Shown here: one piece after another, positions 46,626 through 58,919 of the stretch | How positions within the stretch are numbered: position 1 is the first letter of the stretch | How the letters are laid out: the number at the start of each line of letters is the position of its first letter | Source: Lampris incognitus | Lineage: Eukaryota > Chordata > Actinopteri > Lampriformes > Lampridae | Direction of reading: 5' to 3' | Assembly (NCBI RefSeq): GCF_029633865.1 | Contig: NC_079213.1 | Coordinates: 97,319,903 to 97,383,902 of the forward strand | DNA length: 64,000 nucleotides | Notes under the pieces: model-generated | Seen by the model: the letters and a program-made list of their open reading frames with translations, nothing else | What the model was told of the DNA's origin: nothing | Databases searched by the model: none | Made by a program: the position numbers and the translations under genes

Positions 46626-47076
46626 GGGCATCCGGGTAGCGTAACGGTCTATTCTGTTGCCTACCAACACAGGGATCGACAGTTCGAATGCCCGTGCTAC
46701 TGCCGGCTTGGTAGGGCATCCCTAAAAAAACATAATTGGCCGTGTCTGTGGGTGGGAAGCCAGATGTGGGTATGTGTCCTGGTAGCTGCACTAGCGCCTC
46801 CTCTGGTCAGTCGGGGCACCTGCTTGGGGGGGGGGGGGAGAATAGTGTGATCCTCCCATGCGCTACGTCCCCCTGGCAAAACTTCTCACTGTCAGGTGAA
46901 AAGAAGCGGCTGGCAACTCCACATGTATCGGAGGAGGCATGTGGGCATCTGCAGCCCTCCCCGGATCGGCAGAAGGGATGGCGCAGTGACCAGGATTGCT
47001 CGGAAGAGTGGGGTAATTGGCCGGATACAATTGGGGAGAAAAAGGGGGGGGGATCCAACAAACAAACAAAAAAACA
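46626..47076 (+). mobile_element. SINE family A copy 11
   Basis: Full-length with head GGGCATCCGGGTAGCG, B-box variant and A-rich tail extended by CAAACAAACAAA. Flanked by a 9-bp target duplication GTATAATTT (46617-46625 and 47077-47085). Confidence 0.93.
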
Positions 47077-47085
47077 GTATAATTT

Positions 47086-48784
47086 AAAGAGCTTATGTAA
47101 TTATTTACAAATCATCACATATACTACTAATCAACATTAAAAAAAAACAATGTTAATGGTGGAAAATGCTTTGGTCCCTCTCTCGTTTTTGTTGCAAGAG
47201 CATCAGTTTCCCAGGGCAGAGAAGCACCAGGGTCATCCTTAACCAGAACAGGTCAAAATAACCACCATAACTCAACTTGAAATTCAGATGATCAGAGCTG
47301 AAACTGCCATGATAATTACATAAAAACTGAGCTAAGAACACAAATCAAGCCGACAGAGAGCTGATCAAACACAGGGAGAGGGACAGGACAGTGACTGGCA
47401 CGGGCGAAGACGTGTTGTTCAGGCGACAGGCACCGAGCCCCCCTCACGCTGGGCTGACTGCAGGGATCGATCAAAGGCTGCCTTTTTCTTCTCTGCCCAG
47501 CGTTTCAATCACTGAAACCTAACTGAGAGCCGATAAGCAGAGACACACATGCAGAGCAGCCGTGCCTGCGTGGAGACACAGAGGCGGTGGCACGCGGCGT
47601 TTGGGGGGATGACAATGGAACAGAATACCCATGGTGAGATAATGAGACCTGATGTCCCTCTGCATGAGATAACAGCTCTATCAACAAGAGAAGGACTGCG
47701 CCGCAGCAGTTTGTGAAGAAATTGAGATGGATAAGCCAGCAATGGAAGTGCTGAACAACCTGTGCAGTAAAAAAAATATATCTAATAATAACCAAAACTC
47801 CAACACAGCCATGTCAAAAATGTTTAAACTGGAACCTTGGCTGTTCGGTCATCTGTCTTTGTCCAGTTCTTTTCAAAGGCAGGAAAAAAAGGACTAATCA
47901 GGCACATAGGCAGAGGTAGTGAAAGCAGTAGGGAGAGGGAGAAATGAAGATGCTCTAATACAATGCCAGACACAAACTCTACTGGCCTGCTGCTATGATA
48001 TCAATCTTTGATGGCAGGTAATGCATGCCCTCGTGATCGCATACGGGTGTGCAAAGTGACGGCTTGTTTCTGGCATACCTGGAAAGATCCCCACAGGAGT
48101 GTGTGTTGGTGTACGTGCACAGTAAGAGGCGGAAAGTTGACTTACCCAGGACCAGAAGTTGAGCAGCGGTTCTTCCACATCTGCAAGCCTGCTGACGGTC
48201 TTCGCTTGGCGTGCAGCAGTCCACACTTGTTTCCTCCTGGATGTCTGTCTACGGCTTGTGCAGGATAATGTTGCTCCTCCAGCCTCTGGTAAATGAGCTA
48301 CCTCCTTGTAGCATCAGTTGCTGGGTTAGACTGCATTCGCTCCCTCTCGCTTCACTCTATCTTCCCCTCGCTCGCTCTCTCTCTCCACGCTTTTCCCTCC
48401 TCTCCCCAGCATTGCAATACAGTATCTACTACCTCCCCCTGCCTCTGCAGATGAAAAGACAAATGAAGTCCCCCCCCCACCCACCCCTTTCTTTCTCCCC
48501 CTCTCTCTATTGTATTTCTAAAACCAGCAAAAGGTTCTCTCCCAGCGGAGTCCACCGGCTTTGTGTCTCGGAGAGGCGTGAGGGCTGCCACAAGCAGTGG
48601 CAGGTTGTACGGAGCGAGTGTGCCGCTTTATTATTAAGAGTCCACATGTGTGAGAAAGATTATCTGTGTGAGAGGGAATATGCATATGAGAGCGTGAGCT
48701 CGACTCTCATCTGTGCTTTGGCAAGCATGTGTGAGAGCGGCTAGCGTTGGTATGTCCACGTGTGTGTTAGTGTGTTAGTGTGTA

Positions 48785-48789
<5 letters not shown>
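47086..48789. other. Intergenic, no gene seen
   Basis: About 1.7 kb. A 177-residue + strand open frame (48211-48744) has low-complexity content and no recognised domain. Confidence 0.4.

Positions 48790-48848
<59 letters not shown>
48790..48848. repeat. (AG)n microsatellite
   Basis: Uninterrupted AG run of about 59 bp. Confidence 0.97.
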
Positions 48849-48849
<1 letters not shown>

Positions 48850-49141
48850 CCTGCTGCTGCTGTTGTTCATCGTAGCTCATCTGCACCATTGCTGCCTCTC
48901 TCCACTACTCCGGCTGTTTCACCTCACAACTCAGTCTGCTTGCCAACAGGACCACTAAGGGATCATCAAGAAAGCCTGCAGTAAGAAAAAAAATGCGAGT
49001 AAAAATGCAATTAAATTCTTGCACACAAGAATTTTAACAGGGCATAAGAGAACTGTCAACTCTGTTGTATCAAATCACAATAACTGTATCTGGTTTTCAA
49101 TACAGTCGGATGTCTTGTTCTAGTATATATTAATCTATGCA

Positions 49142-49791
49142 CAGTGTTGGGAGGGTTACTTTTAAAATGTACTCCGCTACAGATTACAGAATACATGTCA
49201 TGAAATGTAATTTGTAACATATTGTTAGATTACTCAATGTGAGTAACATATTCTAAATACTTTGGATTACTTTAATATTGTCTTACATTTTGTGTAACAG
49301 TATATGTAGCATTCACACAATACTACTTACTTGAGTAGACGATTCTGTTTCTTCTATTGTATCAACTGGCTGAATGCATTTGAGTCACCTTAAATATATA
49401 TTAACAAAGGCTAGACGAGTATGTAAACACAAAAGATCTATGATTTTTTTTATCTGGTAAAAAAAAAAGAAAAAAAAAGGGAACTTTTCTTTATTTCCAT
49501 AGCTGTTAGAATGAAAAACCTGAGACGAAGATGAAAATATAGCATACCGTTTTACTGAATTTACTGTTGAACTAACATTTAGGTATCACTTTCACTGCAT
49601 TTTGTGTCGCAATCCTCTTAAAATAAGAATGGCACCAAAGGAAAAAAAAATGAGTGATCCATTAATTTCAAGAATGTAACTATTCTGAATACCATAAATT
49701 TAAATTGTAACTGTATTTGAATACAGTTACTCATATTTTGCATTCTAAATACGTAACGCCGTTACATGTAGTCCGTTACTCCCCAACACTG
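49142..49791. mobile_element. Non-autonomous hAT transposon (MITE), 650 bp
   Basis: Terminal inverted repeats CAGTGTTGGG...CCCCAACACTG and related sub-terminal phrases (GTTACTTTT at the left, GTCCGTTACTCC at the right). An exact 8-bp target duplication TCTATGCA (49134-49141 and 49792-49799) is the hallmark of hAT elements. The interior is AT-rich without a transposase frame, so it needs a related hAT enzyme in trans. Confidence 0.93.
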
Positions 49792-49878
49792 TCTATGCAT
49801 TTGCAGTTTAGTATTTTAGTATTTCTTTAGCATCATCTTTAGTAATTTATCATATTTTATGGACTGCTAACAGTTTTT

Positions 49879-50291
49879 TTTCTTTTATTCCCTCCCCCCC
49901 TTTTTCTCCCCAATTATACCCGGCCAATTACCCCATTCTTCTGAGCCATCCCGGTCACTGCTCCACCCCTTCCGCTGATCCGGGGAGGGCTGCAGACTAC
50001 CACATGCCTCCTCCAATACATGTGGATTCGCCAGCCGCTTCTTTTCACCCGACAGTGAGGAATTTCACCAGGGGGATGTAGTGTGTGGGAGGATCACGCT
50101 ATTCAGGTGCCCTGACTGATCAGAGGAGGCGCTAGTGCAGTGGACAGGACACATACCCACATCCGGCTTCCCACCCACAGACACAGCCAATTGTGTCTGT
50201 AGGGACAAGCCGGAGGTAACACAGGGATTCAAACCGGCAATCCTCCCCGTGTTGGTAGGCAATGGAATAGACCGCAACGCCACCCTTTGCC
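49879..50291 (-). mobile_element. SINE family A copy 12
   Basis: Reverse copy with a small internal deletion around 50105. Flanked by a 10-bp target duplication AACAGTTTTT (49869-49878 and 50292-50301). Confidence 0.92.
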
Positions 50292-50679
50292 AACAGTTTT
50301 TACTTTGAAAAGCACTTGGTCGGCTTATTTTATGTGTATGTTGGTAGAGAAGGTTCAGCGATAAGAAATGTCAATATTTCACAGCAGATTAGGTGGTGTA
50401 CCCTTCCCTTCTCTCTGGACTAGTCCCAGTTTACCCTTTCATGGACTCAGATGTCAACAAAGATGAGATAACATACTATTGTTCCTATGACGCCTTTTTC
50501 ACATATCTTTCATACTGTGGCGTCATCTTTTAAACCGAGCTTTAATCAGAGCTTAAGGCAGTGCAAGGGTGCCATATCCCGGTGGAAATGGAGACTGTAG
50601 CATGATGTACCCTTTACCCTGCACAACTTCCCCTAAAACAGACAACTCAGCTGTGCTTTTTATCTTTTAATCTAAGACC

Positions 50680-50975
50680 CTGTTTTTAATCTAAGACCCT
50701 GTTTACACTTGGTTTTAAAATGCGTTTTGGGCGATCTGATCACAAGTGGACAGCGAGACACATCGCTGTTTACACCTGTGTCTATCATGGGTCTCCAAAT
50801 GCGTCCTGCTGACCACTTGTGATCAGATTTTGTTATTCCGACAAAGAAGAAAATTTCCGGTTACGTCCTTGTCGAGGACACATCAGGACACATTAGCGTT
50901 TACACTCCAAAAGATATGTGGTCAAATGCGTCCCAGACCACCTCGGCAGGTGGTTTGAGTAACAGAGGCGAGGGA
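50680..50975. repeat. Dispersed repeat with internal inverted segments
   Basis: GTTTACACTTGG, GATCACAAGTGGACAGC and, inverted, CCACTTGTGATCAG (about 50736-50752 and 50814-50827), plus a direct duplication of TCTAAGACCCTGTTT (about 50670 and 50690). The phrase 'GTTTACAC...GTCC' repeated in this way suggests a fish DNA transposon remnant, but I cannot name it. Confidence 0.45.
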
Positions 50976-51665
50976 TGCTGCTTCACATGGTTGAAAGCTC
51001 GGCTCCAGCAATTCTGTCCACCACAGGGGTGCAAAGATTACAACCACCTTCTCCATCCTTCACACCTGAGGGTCAAATAGCACTACAGCACCATCTAGAG
51101 AGAATGAGAACCAAGAATTGCTCCAGGTCCATCATGATGAGTGTCACATGTGTTTCTGTGATACAATTTGCCCTCATTACAATACCTAAAATGTAAAACA
51201 TGGTTGAGGAGGGCTGTAGTTCAGTACCAGGCCACAATCTCAATTTGTCCCAGTGAGAGAACTGCTGAGGATCTGGCTGTGGCGTACAAAACTTTCATAG
51301 GGATCATAATCAAGCACTCCATATTTTGCAGCTGCTGTAGTAGCTGAGGGGGGAAATTATATCTATTCAATAAATCATACACAAAATCTGTGTCAGCACA
51401 TTTACTGCACCCTTGATTACTAAATCAATGGTTCGCCAGAATGAAGAAAGTAATTGATTTGTGTTTATATAGCAGATGTTTTGCATCGGTATGCGTTTGG
51501 TGATTTGATGCCTTAGTTTTGATGTGCTCATTCTGTGCACAAGCCAATTGATGGAAAGTAAAGAGTTATTACAGTTATCACATACATCTGTCAGTGCATC
51601 TCCTACTTTACTGATGGTATACTGGTACTAAGTCTGAACACCTCCAGTATCACTAAAATACCCAT
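50976..51665. other. Intergenic, no gene seen
   Basis: No recognisable feature. Confidence 0.4.
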
Positions 51666-51669
51666 GTTT

Positions 51670-52090
51670 AGGGCATCTGGGTGGCGTGGCGGTCTATTCC
51701 ATTGCCTACCAACACGGGGATTGCCGGTTCGAATCCCTGTGTTACCTCCGGCTTGTCCCTACAGACACAATTGGCCGTGTCTGCGGGTGGGAAGCTGGAT
51801 GTGGGTATGTGTCCTGTCCACTGCACTAGCGCCTCCTCTGGTCAGTCAGGGTGCCTGTTTGGGGGGGGGGGAACTGGGGGGGAATAGCATGATCCTCCCA
51901 CGCGCTATGTCCCCCTGGCGAAACGCCTCACTGTCAGGTGAAAAGAAGCGGCTGGCGACTCCACATGTATCAGAGGAAGCATGTGGTAGTCTGCAGCCCT
52001 CCCCGGATCGGCAGAGGGGATGGCGCAGTGACCAGGATTGCTCGGAAGAGTGGGGTAATTGGCTGGATACAATTGGGGAGAAAAAAAATC
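51670..52090 (+). mobile_element. SINE family A copy 13
   Basis: Full-length: head GGGCATCTGGGTGGCG, B box GGTTCGAATCC, body and GGGGAGAAAAAAAA tail. A 12-base deletion after CCGGCTTG is shared with copy 12, so these two belong to one subfamily. Confidence 0.92.
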
Positions 52091-52997
52091 CCCACACTTA
52101 CACTAAAGAACATCAAGTGTGGAATAGCTTCTACACTACTAACAGTGAGCAATGCAAAGAATGATGCCCACTAGGTTCAGTGTTACAAGAGCTAGCATGG
52201 AAAGGAACGGATTTTTTTTTCTTTTTCTGAAGAACAGCTAGCACCATTTAATTGAAATTAGGAGCCCAGTTGGAATGTGTCCTCTCAGCTGCTCATTGAG
52301 TAATGGATCATACCGCAAGTGTGCTTTAAAATCTTAATAGCCATCTGGAATGGCTATAAATCTTCTGCTGCTTCTACCTACAACCAGTACCTCGTTACCT
52401 CGCAGTTTGTGCATCTGAACAACGCCGTCCATTACACCGCCTGTGAGTCATAAAAAATTGAAGCCCCTCCAAGACTTTGCCTTCTTTAACTGCTGTTCAC
52501 TTTGACTGAAGGTCACTTACAAAAGTTCACAGAACCCTGCTGACATTTTCAATATGTTGTATCTCTAAAATTCGCCCACTCACTCAGGCAAATAACAAGC
52601 TGATTGCCTTCAGTGACTTTTAGCAGTTTCCCTCATTAATACACTCCCACTCATAGCAAAACACAACATTGTGAAACGAGCCATTTTCAGTGAACGAAGG
52701 CGGAGAAGCGGAGTAGTAATAACACTCAAGATGCCACAAGACTGCAAGTTTAAACTGACGGATTGCTACGCAACAACATTTTTGGATGAAACTCATGAGA
52801 ATGTTGTCGTTTCACTCTGCTGTGTCTGTCTGTGGTATCATGAATACATGCGTACGCTGACTGACTGAGGATTGAATGGGTGGCAAAGTGAAAGAGGGAC
52901 AAAGTCAGTGGATCCATTGTGCATTCAGCTGGCAAATATTTCTCTGCTATCAGTGTGTTAAAATGCTAAAACTAATTTCTGCATTTTAATGAGTAAC
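52091..52997. other. Intergenic, no gene seen
   Basis: No recognisable feature. Confidence 0.4.
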
Positions 52998-53008
52998 ATT
53001 GTAAATAT

Positions 53009-53365
53009 CCATCCATCCATCCATTATCCAAGCCGCTTATCCTACTCAAGGTCGCGGGATGCTGGATTCTATCCCAGCAGTCATTGGGCAGCAGGCAGGG
53101 GGGCACCCTGGACAGGCCGCCAGGCCATCACAGAGCTGACACATTCACAACTAAGGACAGTTTAGTACAGCCGATTCACCTGACTTACATGTCTTTGGAC
53201 TGTGGGAGGAAACTGGAGCACCCAGAGGAAACCCACGCAGGCACGGGAAGAACATGCAGACTCCACACAGAGTACGACCCAGGACGACCGCCAAGGTTGG
53301 ACTACCCCGGGGCTCTAACCCAGGACCTTCTTGCTGTGCTAACCACTGCACCATCATGCCACCCC
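53009..53365 (-). mobile_element. SINE family B copy, first of a tandem pair
   Basis: Reverse full-length copy: (CATC)n tail at the left, tRNA-like head ending in ATGCCACCCC at the right. Flanked by ATTGTAAATAT at 52998-53008 and 53366-53376. Confidence 0.92.
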
Positions 53366-53376
53366 ATTGTAAATAT

Positions 53377-53756
53377 TCATCCATTTTCCGAACCACTTAT
53401 CCTGCTCTCAGGGTCGCGGGATGCTGGAGCCTATCCCAGCAGTCATTGGGCGGCAGGCTGGGAGACACCCTGGACAGGCTGCCAGGCCATCACAGGGCCC
53501 GCCCGCGCACACACACACACACATTCACACCTAGGGGCAATTTAGTACGGCCGATTCACCTGACCTACATGTCTTTGGACTGTGGGAGGAAACCGGAGCA
53601 CCCAGAGGAAGCCCACACAGACATGGGGAGAACATACAAACTCCACACAGAGGACGACCCGGGATGACCCCCAAGGTTGGACTACCCCGAGGCTTGAACC
53701 CAGGACCTTCTTGCTGTGAGGTGACCGCGCTAATCACTGCACCACCGTGCCGCCCC
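53377..53756 (-). mobile_element. SINE family B copy, second of a tandem pair
   Basis: Reverse full-length copy with a short CA run inside and head ending CCACCGTGCCGCCCC. Flanked by ATTGTAAATAT at 53366-53376 and 53757-53767, so it shares its target duplication with the first copy. The two copies differ by many substitutions. Confidence 0.92.
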
Positions 53757-53767
53757 ATTGTAAATAT

Positions 53768-54060
53768 ATTACACAGAAATCGACAGTGGGGAAAACGTTG
53801 ATTATACCTTCATTTATAGAGCACCCTAAAGGAGATTTAAAGTGCTTTACAGGATATATTAACTATAAATAATAAATACGAAAAGAAAGATATACTAATG
53901 GGCATATTGGAAAAAGGTCACAATTTGTTAAAATGTTTTGTGGGGGGTGTGAATTGCCATACAGCATGCCAATATTCATCATGTAGTCCCTGTCCTTAGC
54001 CTCTAGTTGGTAGTAATCAACAGCTGCAGTAGCAATTTTATTGTTGCAATGATACAGCCC
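53768..54060. other. Intergenic, no gene seen
   Basis: TTTATAGAGCACCCTAAAGG and AAGTGCTTTACAGGA resemble LINE-tail phrases but are too short to name. Confidence 0.35.
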
Positions 54061-54105
54061 TCCATCCATTATCCGAACCGCTTATCCTGCTCTCAGGGTT
54101 GCAGG
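54061..54105 (-). mobile_element. SINE family B, very short tail fragment
   Basis: CCATCCATTATCCGAACCGC to TCAGGGTTGCAGG only; a dead-on-arrival 5'-truncated insertion. Confidence 0.7.
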
Positions 54106-56428
54106 TGTAGTGATACAATTGTGAATAAATTCATTTTCAGATGCAATAATCATGTGTTTTTCATGGGGCCACAAGCTGCATACCAGAGTGTTGGGGGAGG
54201 GGGGAGGGGGTTGTTTTCCAGACATATACTAGCTGTTGTGTTGTGTCTGCCTAGTCCTTAGCCGCAGTTATATTAAGTAGACAGGGCCTTTTACAGCAGA
54301 GCACTTGACAGTATATAGATCAATTCTGTCACGCAAGGAAGACGTGTGTGAGAAAGTGTGGGGCAAACAACCATAGAGTCATATCCTCACTGCAGCTGTG
54401 AAACTGGCTAAGTGAGTAATCATGCTGCTCAGCCTCTCTCTCGTTCCCCTTAGACACCCTGGCAGTACAGTGAGCTCAGATGTACGGACACTCTTTAGTA
54501 CCATGCCAACGCTGTTGACTTGCTGGGCAACGTGCAATTCCATCTCACCACAAATATGCATGTAAACACACATGTGTACATGCACACGCACACACACACA
54601 AACACTGCGAAAAGCTGCTACTATAAACTGCCAATTTCTTCTTTGCATCTGCATAGTGGTGTCTGTCGTGAGGACGCACAAGAAGTGATGACGCCGTTTG
54701 CATCCTTTGTTGCATTATGTAAGATGCACCGCAAAAGAAATGGTGCCAGAGAGGAACACAAGAGAAATGTTTGCCAACGAGACCCCCCCCCCAAAAAAGT
54801 GTTCAAATCAAGGCATAGGCTAAATATAAACTTTTATCTGTGAAGTCGTGCCTTCATCTGTGCCCTGCAGTTGCAGTCCGTGACGTGATGCTCTCACCCG
54901 GAACACATTGGGATCACATCAGCGTCCTCTTAATGACATGGCTCTCTGTAGCTGATTTGTGTGAACAGGCTTTCTGCCTTGTCTTCACAACACGATGTGA
55001 TAAGTTAAAGTCAAGATTTACATGCCCGCTGTCCGGAGGAGGCAGGGTTGAGTAACGTGCTGGTGCTTTGGCGTTTGCGTGACATGCTGGTATGCACGTG
55101 TGTGAGCGTGTGCAAATTTGTGTGTGTGTGCATTTGTTCGTTTGTGTGTGTGTGTGTTTTCGTGTAGGCTGGATATCCCTATGCCCTCAGGACTCAGACA
55201 TAGTTCGGTGACTCACCAAAGATGAACAGAAGCAGAAATCTGAATCTACGGTGCGTGGAGGACACAAAAGGGAGGGGGGTGGGGGGCAACAAAAGAACAA
55301 CAACAAAGAGTAAGAGCATTAGTAACTATTCTACCAGACCGAAGAGGAGAGGAGGGATGGAGAGGAAGAGAGGAGAGGGCTGGTTAGAGAGATTTTTGGG
55401 TATCAGATGAGAAAAACAACGATGGGGGGGTGGGGTGTGCAACTCTTTTAGGAGCTTGTAGACCCATAGTTATCTACCAGGACAACAAAAAAAAAAAAGA
55501 AGGGAGCACAGGGAGAAGATGGAGGCAGAGTAAAAAATAATCTACTGGGAGTAAGGAAAGGCTGAAGGAGTAGATAAAAAACGGAGAGAGCAAGAGAGGG
55601 GAGGCTAAGCGGCATCCATGGGGATTGAGAGGGAAAAAGAGAAGTAAGGAGGGAGGAGACAGCTTGCAGGAACCCCAGGGCCTACACACACACACACACA
55701 CACGTGCTCACAGATATACGAGCACACACATACATGCACAACACATACACACACACCAAATACAAGATTATCTGCATGCACACAAGCACCCAAATACACA
55801 GAGCAATTTCTATTGTATGTGGGAAGGAGACCATACGTATTTTATGGTGTGACTACAGAAACCACTGGAGGCCTGTGTGTGTGAGGTCTGTGTGTGTGTG
55901 TTCATGTTTGATTACACACTCAGTTTACTTACAGCATCCACCTTCTATACATCATTACACAGTAATTACAGCAAAAGGAACCAGAGACTATAATGGCATG
56001 AGGCCATAGGCTAGCAGCTACTGCATCTTGCCCCCCCTCTCACACTTCTTCACAATGAGGCTTTGAATGCCACTGTATCCATTCAGTTGAAGGCAAACCC
56101 GAAGGGTTTCTCACTTAATTGTTTCTACTGGGAGTTCCCATGTGATTGAGTGCAGCGCTGCGCTTGCTTGGACAGTTATTATCATTTGTCTGTGTTGTGT
56201 AGACTTAAGCTGTTCTTTGCCAACTCTCTGTAGCAGTACTATTCAAAAAAAAAAAAAGGGTTTCATCTGGTGTTTCAAAGTGCAGTTACACAGAGAGAGT
56301 GACATACCCAATTTGGGGCAGGCTTTGCGATCTCGAATTTTGTGTCAATCATTGGTTGATTCGGGTTAAGCGTGCCACAGCAGGGAACACCTCAGCTTCT
56401 CACAGCAGCGATTAGTTTGCTCTCATAT
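54106..56428. other. Intergenic, no gene seen
   Basis: About 2.3 kb with short CA and GT runs (55110-55160, 55687-55702) and a purine-rich block (55230-55680) that yields spurious frames. No gene recognised. Confidence 0.4.
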
Positions 56429-56439
56429 GTCCTTAACAT

Positions 56440-56785
56440 ACATACGGTGGCGCAGTGGTTAGCGCGGTCACCTCACAGCAACAAGGTCCTGGGTTTGAGC
56501 CCCCGGGTAGTCCAACCTTGGGGGTCGTCCTCTATGTGGAGTTTGCATGTTCTCCCCGTGTCTGCGTAGTTTTCCTCCCACAGTCCAAAGACATGCAGGT
56601 CAGGTGAATCGGCCGTACTAAATTGTCCCTAGCTATGAATGTGTGTGGGTGTGTCAGCTCTGTGATGGCCTGGCGGCCTGTCCAGGGTGTCTCCCCGCCT
56701 GCCGCCCAATGACTGCTAGGATGGGCTCCAGCGTCCCCGCGACCCTGAGAGCAGAATAAGCGGTTTGGATAATGGATGGATGAAC
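56440..56785 (+). mobile_element. SINE family B copy with clear target duplication
   Basis: tRNA-like head GGTGGCGCAGTGGTTAGCGC (A box) and GGTTTGAGCCC (B-box variant), LINE-like 3' region (GGCGGCCTGTCCAGGGTG, GGATAATGG) and ATGGATGG end. Perfect 11-bp duplication GTCCTTAACAT at 56429-56439 and 56786-56796. Confidence 0.95.
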
Positions 56786-56796
56786 GTCCTTAACAT

Positions 56797-57766
56797 GACA
56801 GGAAAATAGAGGTTTTATCTAAAAATAGTGAGTAAAACTGGATCACTCACGGCAAATTTCCGTGACAATGACCTGCTGGTGACGAACTTGAAACAATCCT
56901 TTAGTGTAAGGGGTGGATGCCTCTGAAAACACATGTGTGATATTTTCCACACACACATAAACCCTGCACGCATCACTGGGGAACACAAATGACCCCAGCA
57001 GCAACCCACCAATCTGACGGACAAACATGGCATTTAAACTCCGACAGCAATAACCAGGGCGAGGGAGCAAAAGAGGACGGGGACAAATTTGCGTTTCAGA
57101 GCTCTTGCGGGGGCTTTGATTAAAAGCCCTTTGAAAGATTGAGAGCTGTGATTAAATGGCGCCACGTAAAGAGGTGTTGGTTTCTATTTATCTTCTGCAT
57201 AAAGGCATTGCCCTTATGTGGAAGTAGCTGAAAGGGAAACGGCGAGCCAAGCTGGAGAGATCCTGAGCCATGTGCCGAGACGAGAGCCCCCTCTCTAAAT
57301 TCGCAGAGCACTTCAAAAACCGTCACTGGAGTGTTAAATAATTTAAAGTTGCCAGGCGACAAGTTATTAGCAGGCGTGCATCTGACTGCTGTTTGCAGGA
57401 CAATATATGGCTTGGGCTCGAACGCCATATGGATACATTAATTATCTCAAGGCTTCAGGAGTAAACCAAACCCTTTAGATGAGCACATATTCTCCTGCTA
57501 GGGAGGCTAATTAAGTCTCAGCAATTATTTAAAACACACTCTTCATGTTGTTTCAAAGTTTAATTTTGTACCAAAGGCATCTGCAGAGGTGTGTGTGTGT
57601 CTCTGCATATGTATATATCTCTCTCTGTGTTTGTGCATGTGTGTGCATGTGTGCGTGCTGGGGGGCAGGCAGTGGTGTAGTGGTGGCTGTGACCTAGATG
57701 GTTAGATCACGAAGGAGAAACTGGGTATACGCTCCTATATATTTCAATGGTTTTTTGGCTGATAGT
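56797..57766. other. Intergenic, no gene seen
   Basis: No recognisable feature. Confidence 0.4.
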
Positions 57767-57777
57767 TGATTAAACTA

Positions 57778-58109
57778 GGACGAAACGGTGGCACAGTGGT
57801 TAGTGCGGACACCTCACAGCAAGAAGGCCCTGGGTTTGAACCCAGGGGTTGTCATACCTTGGGAGTCGTCCCGGGTCATCCTCTGTGTGGAGTTTGCACG
57901 TTCTGCCCGTGTCTGCGTGGGTTTCCTCCGGGGGGGCTCCGGTTTCGGCCGTACTAAGTTGTCCCTAGGTGTGAATGTGTCGGCTCTGTGGTGGTCCAGC
58001 GGCCTGTCCAGGGTGTCTCCCTGCCTGCCGCCCAGTGACTGCTGGGATAGGCTCCAGTGTCCCGCAACCCTACTCAGGATAAGCAGCTTGGATAATGGAT
58101 GGACGGAGG
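57778..58109 (+). mobile_element. SINE family B copy
   Basis: Head GGTGGCACAGTGGTTAGTGC, internal deletion in the middle (after CTCCGGTTTCGG), ATGGATGG end. Perfect 11-bp duplication TGATTAAACTA at 57767-57777 and 58110-58120. Confidence 0.94.
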
Positions 58110-58120
58110 TGATTAAACTA

Positions 58121-58853
58121 TAAATTTCAGAAAACGAGCTGGGTATACTCCATATACCTCCGTATACTCTCCACTACACCACTGGCTGCAGAGAGAGAGA
58201 GAGAACATGTTGAGGAAGGAAGGATGAAATAAGGAAAGACATGAGAGTGAATTGAATATTTGCTTTCATATCGGAGAGAAAAAAAATTAATTTTACCAAG
58301 ATGGGGCCTGCTGCTGCGGGAGACAGAAACATCAATGAAAAGAAAAACATAATACATAAAACATGATGGCTCGCGCATAATACACAACATCCATCAAATA
58401 GAGCTTTTAGCCTGCACCTGCTGATGCAGCAAATGAAGGTATGGGTGAGAATCAGTCATGGACGTGTGCCCCAATGAAGCTGAGGTTTGCAAAAATGAGG
58501 CGGGAGGCTGCAAGATGAAACAAAAGGCAACACAGCAGATACCTTGCACACGTAGCAGGCTTGTGTGGGAATTTAAAAAGGCAATGGCATCAAAATATTG
58601 TGCCAATAACAAGTATTTCAAAGTAGGAAATAGACCAGCAGCTATACGTCAGGTTCTCGGATGTATGGTTGCTTTGGATAAAACCATCTCCTAAACGAAA
58701 TTGTAAATATGTCAATGTCATCTCCATCATCCTCACCTCTGTCCTACTTTGTGCTAACATGCTTTCATCTATAAGGTTAGCCACAGGTACGTTTGACTGG
58801 GCCAACCAGACAGGTCCAATTAGCAGTGCAAGAACTCCACATGGATCCCTCCA
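58121..58853. other. Intergenic, no gene seen
   Basis: No recognisable feature. Confidence 0.4.

Positions 58854-58917
<64 letters not shown>
58854..58917. repeat. (CA)n microsatellite
   Basis: CA run of about 64 bp. Confidence 0.96.

Positions 58918-58919
<2 letters not shown>

Noticed and set aside
48211..48744. 177-residue + strand open frame
   Set aside because: Pyrimidine-rich sequence gives long chance frames; no recognisable domain.
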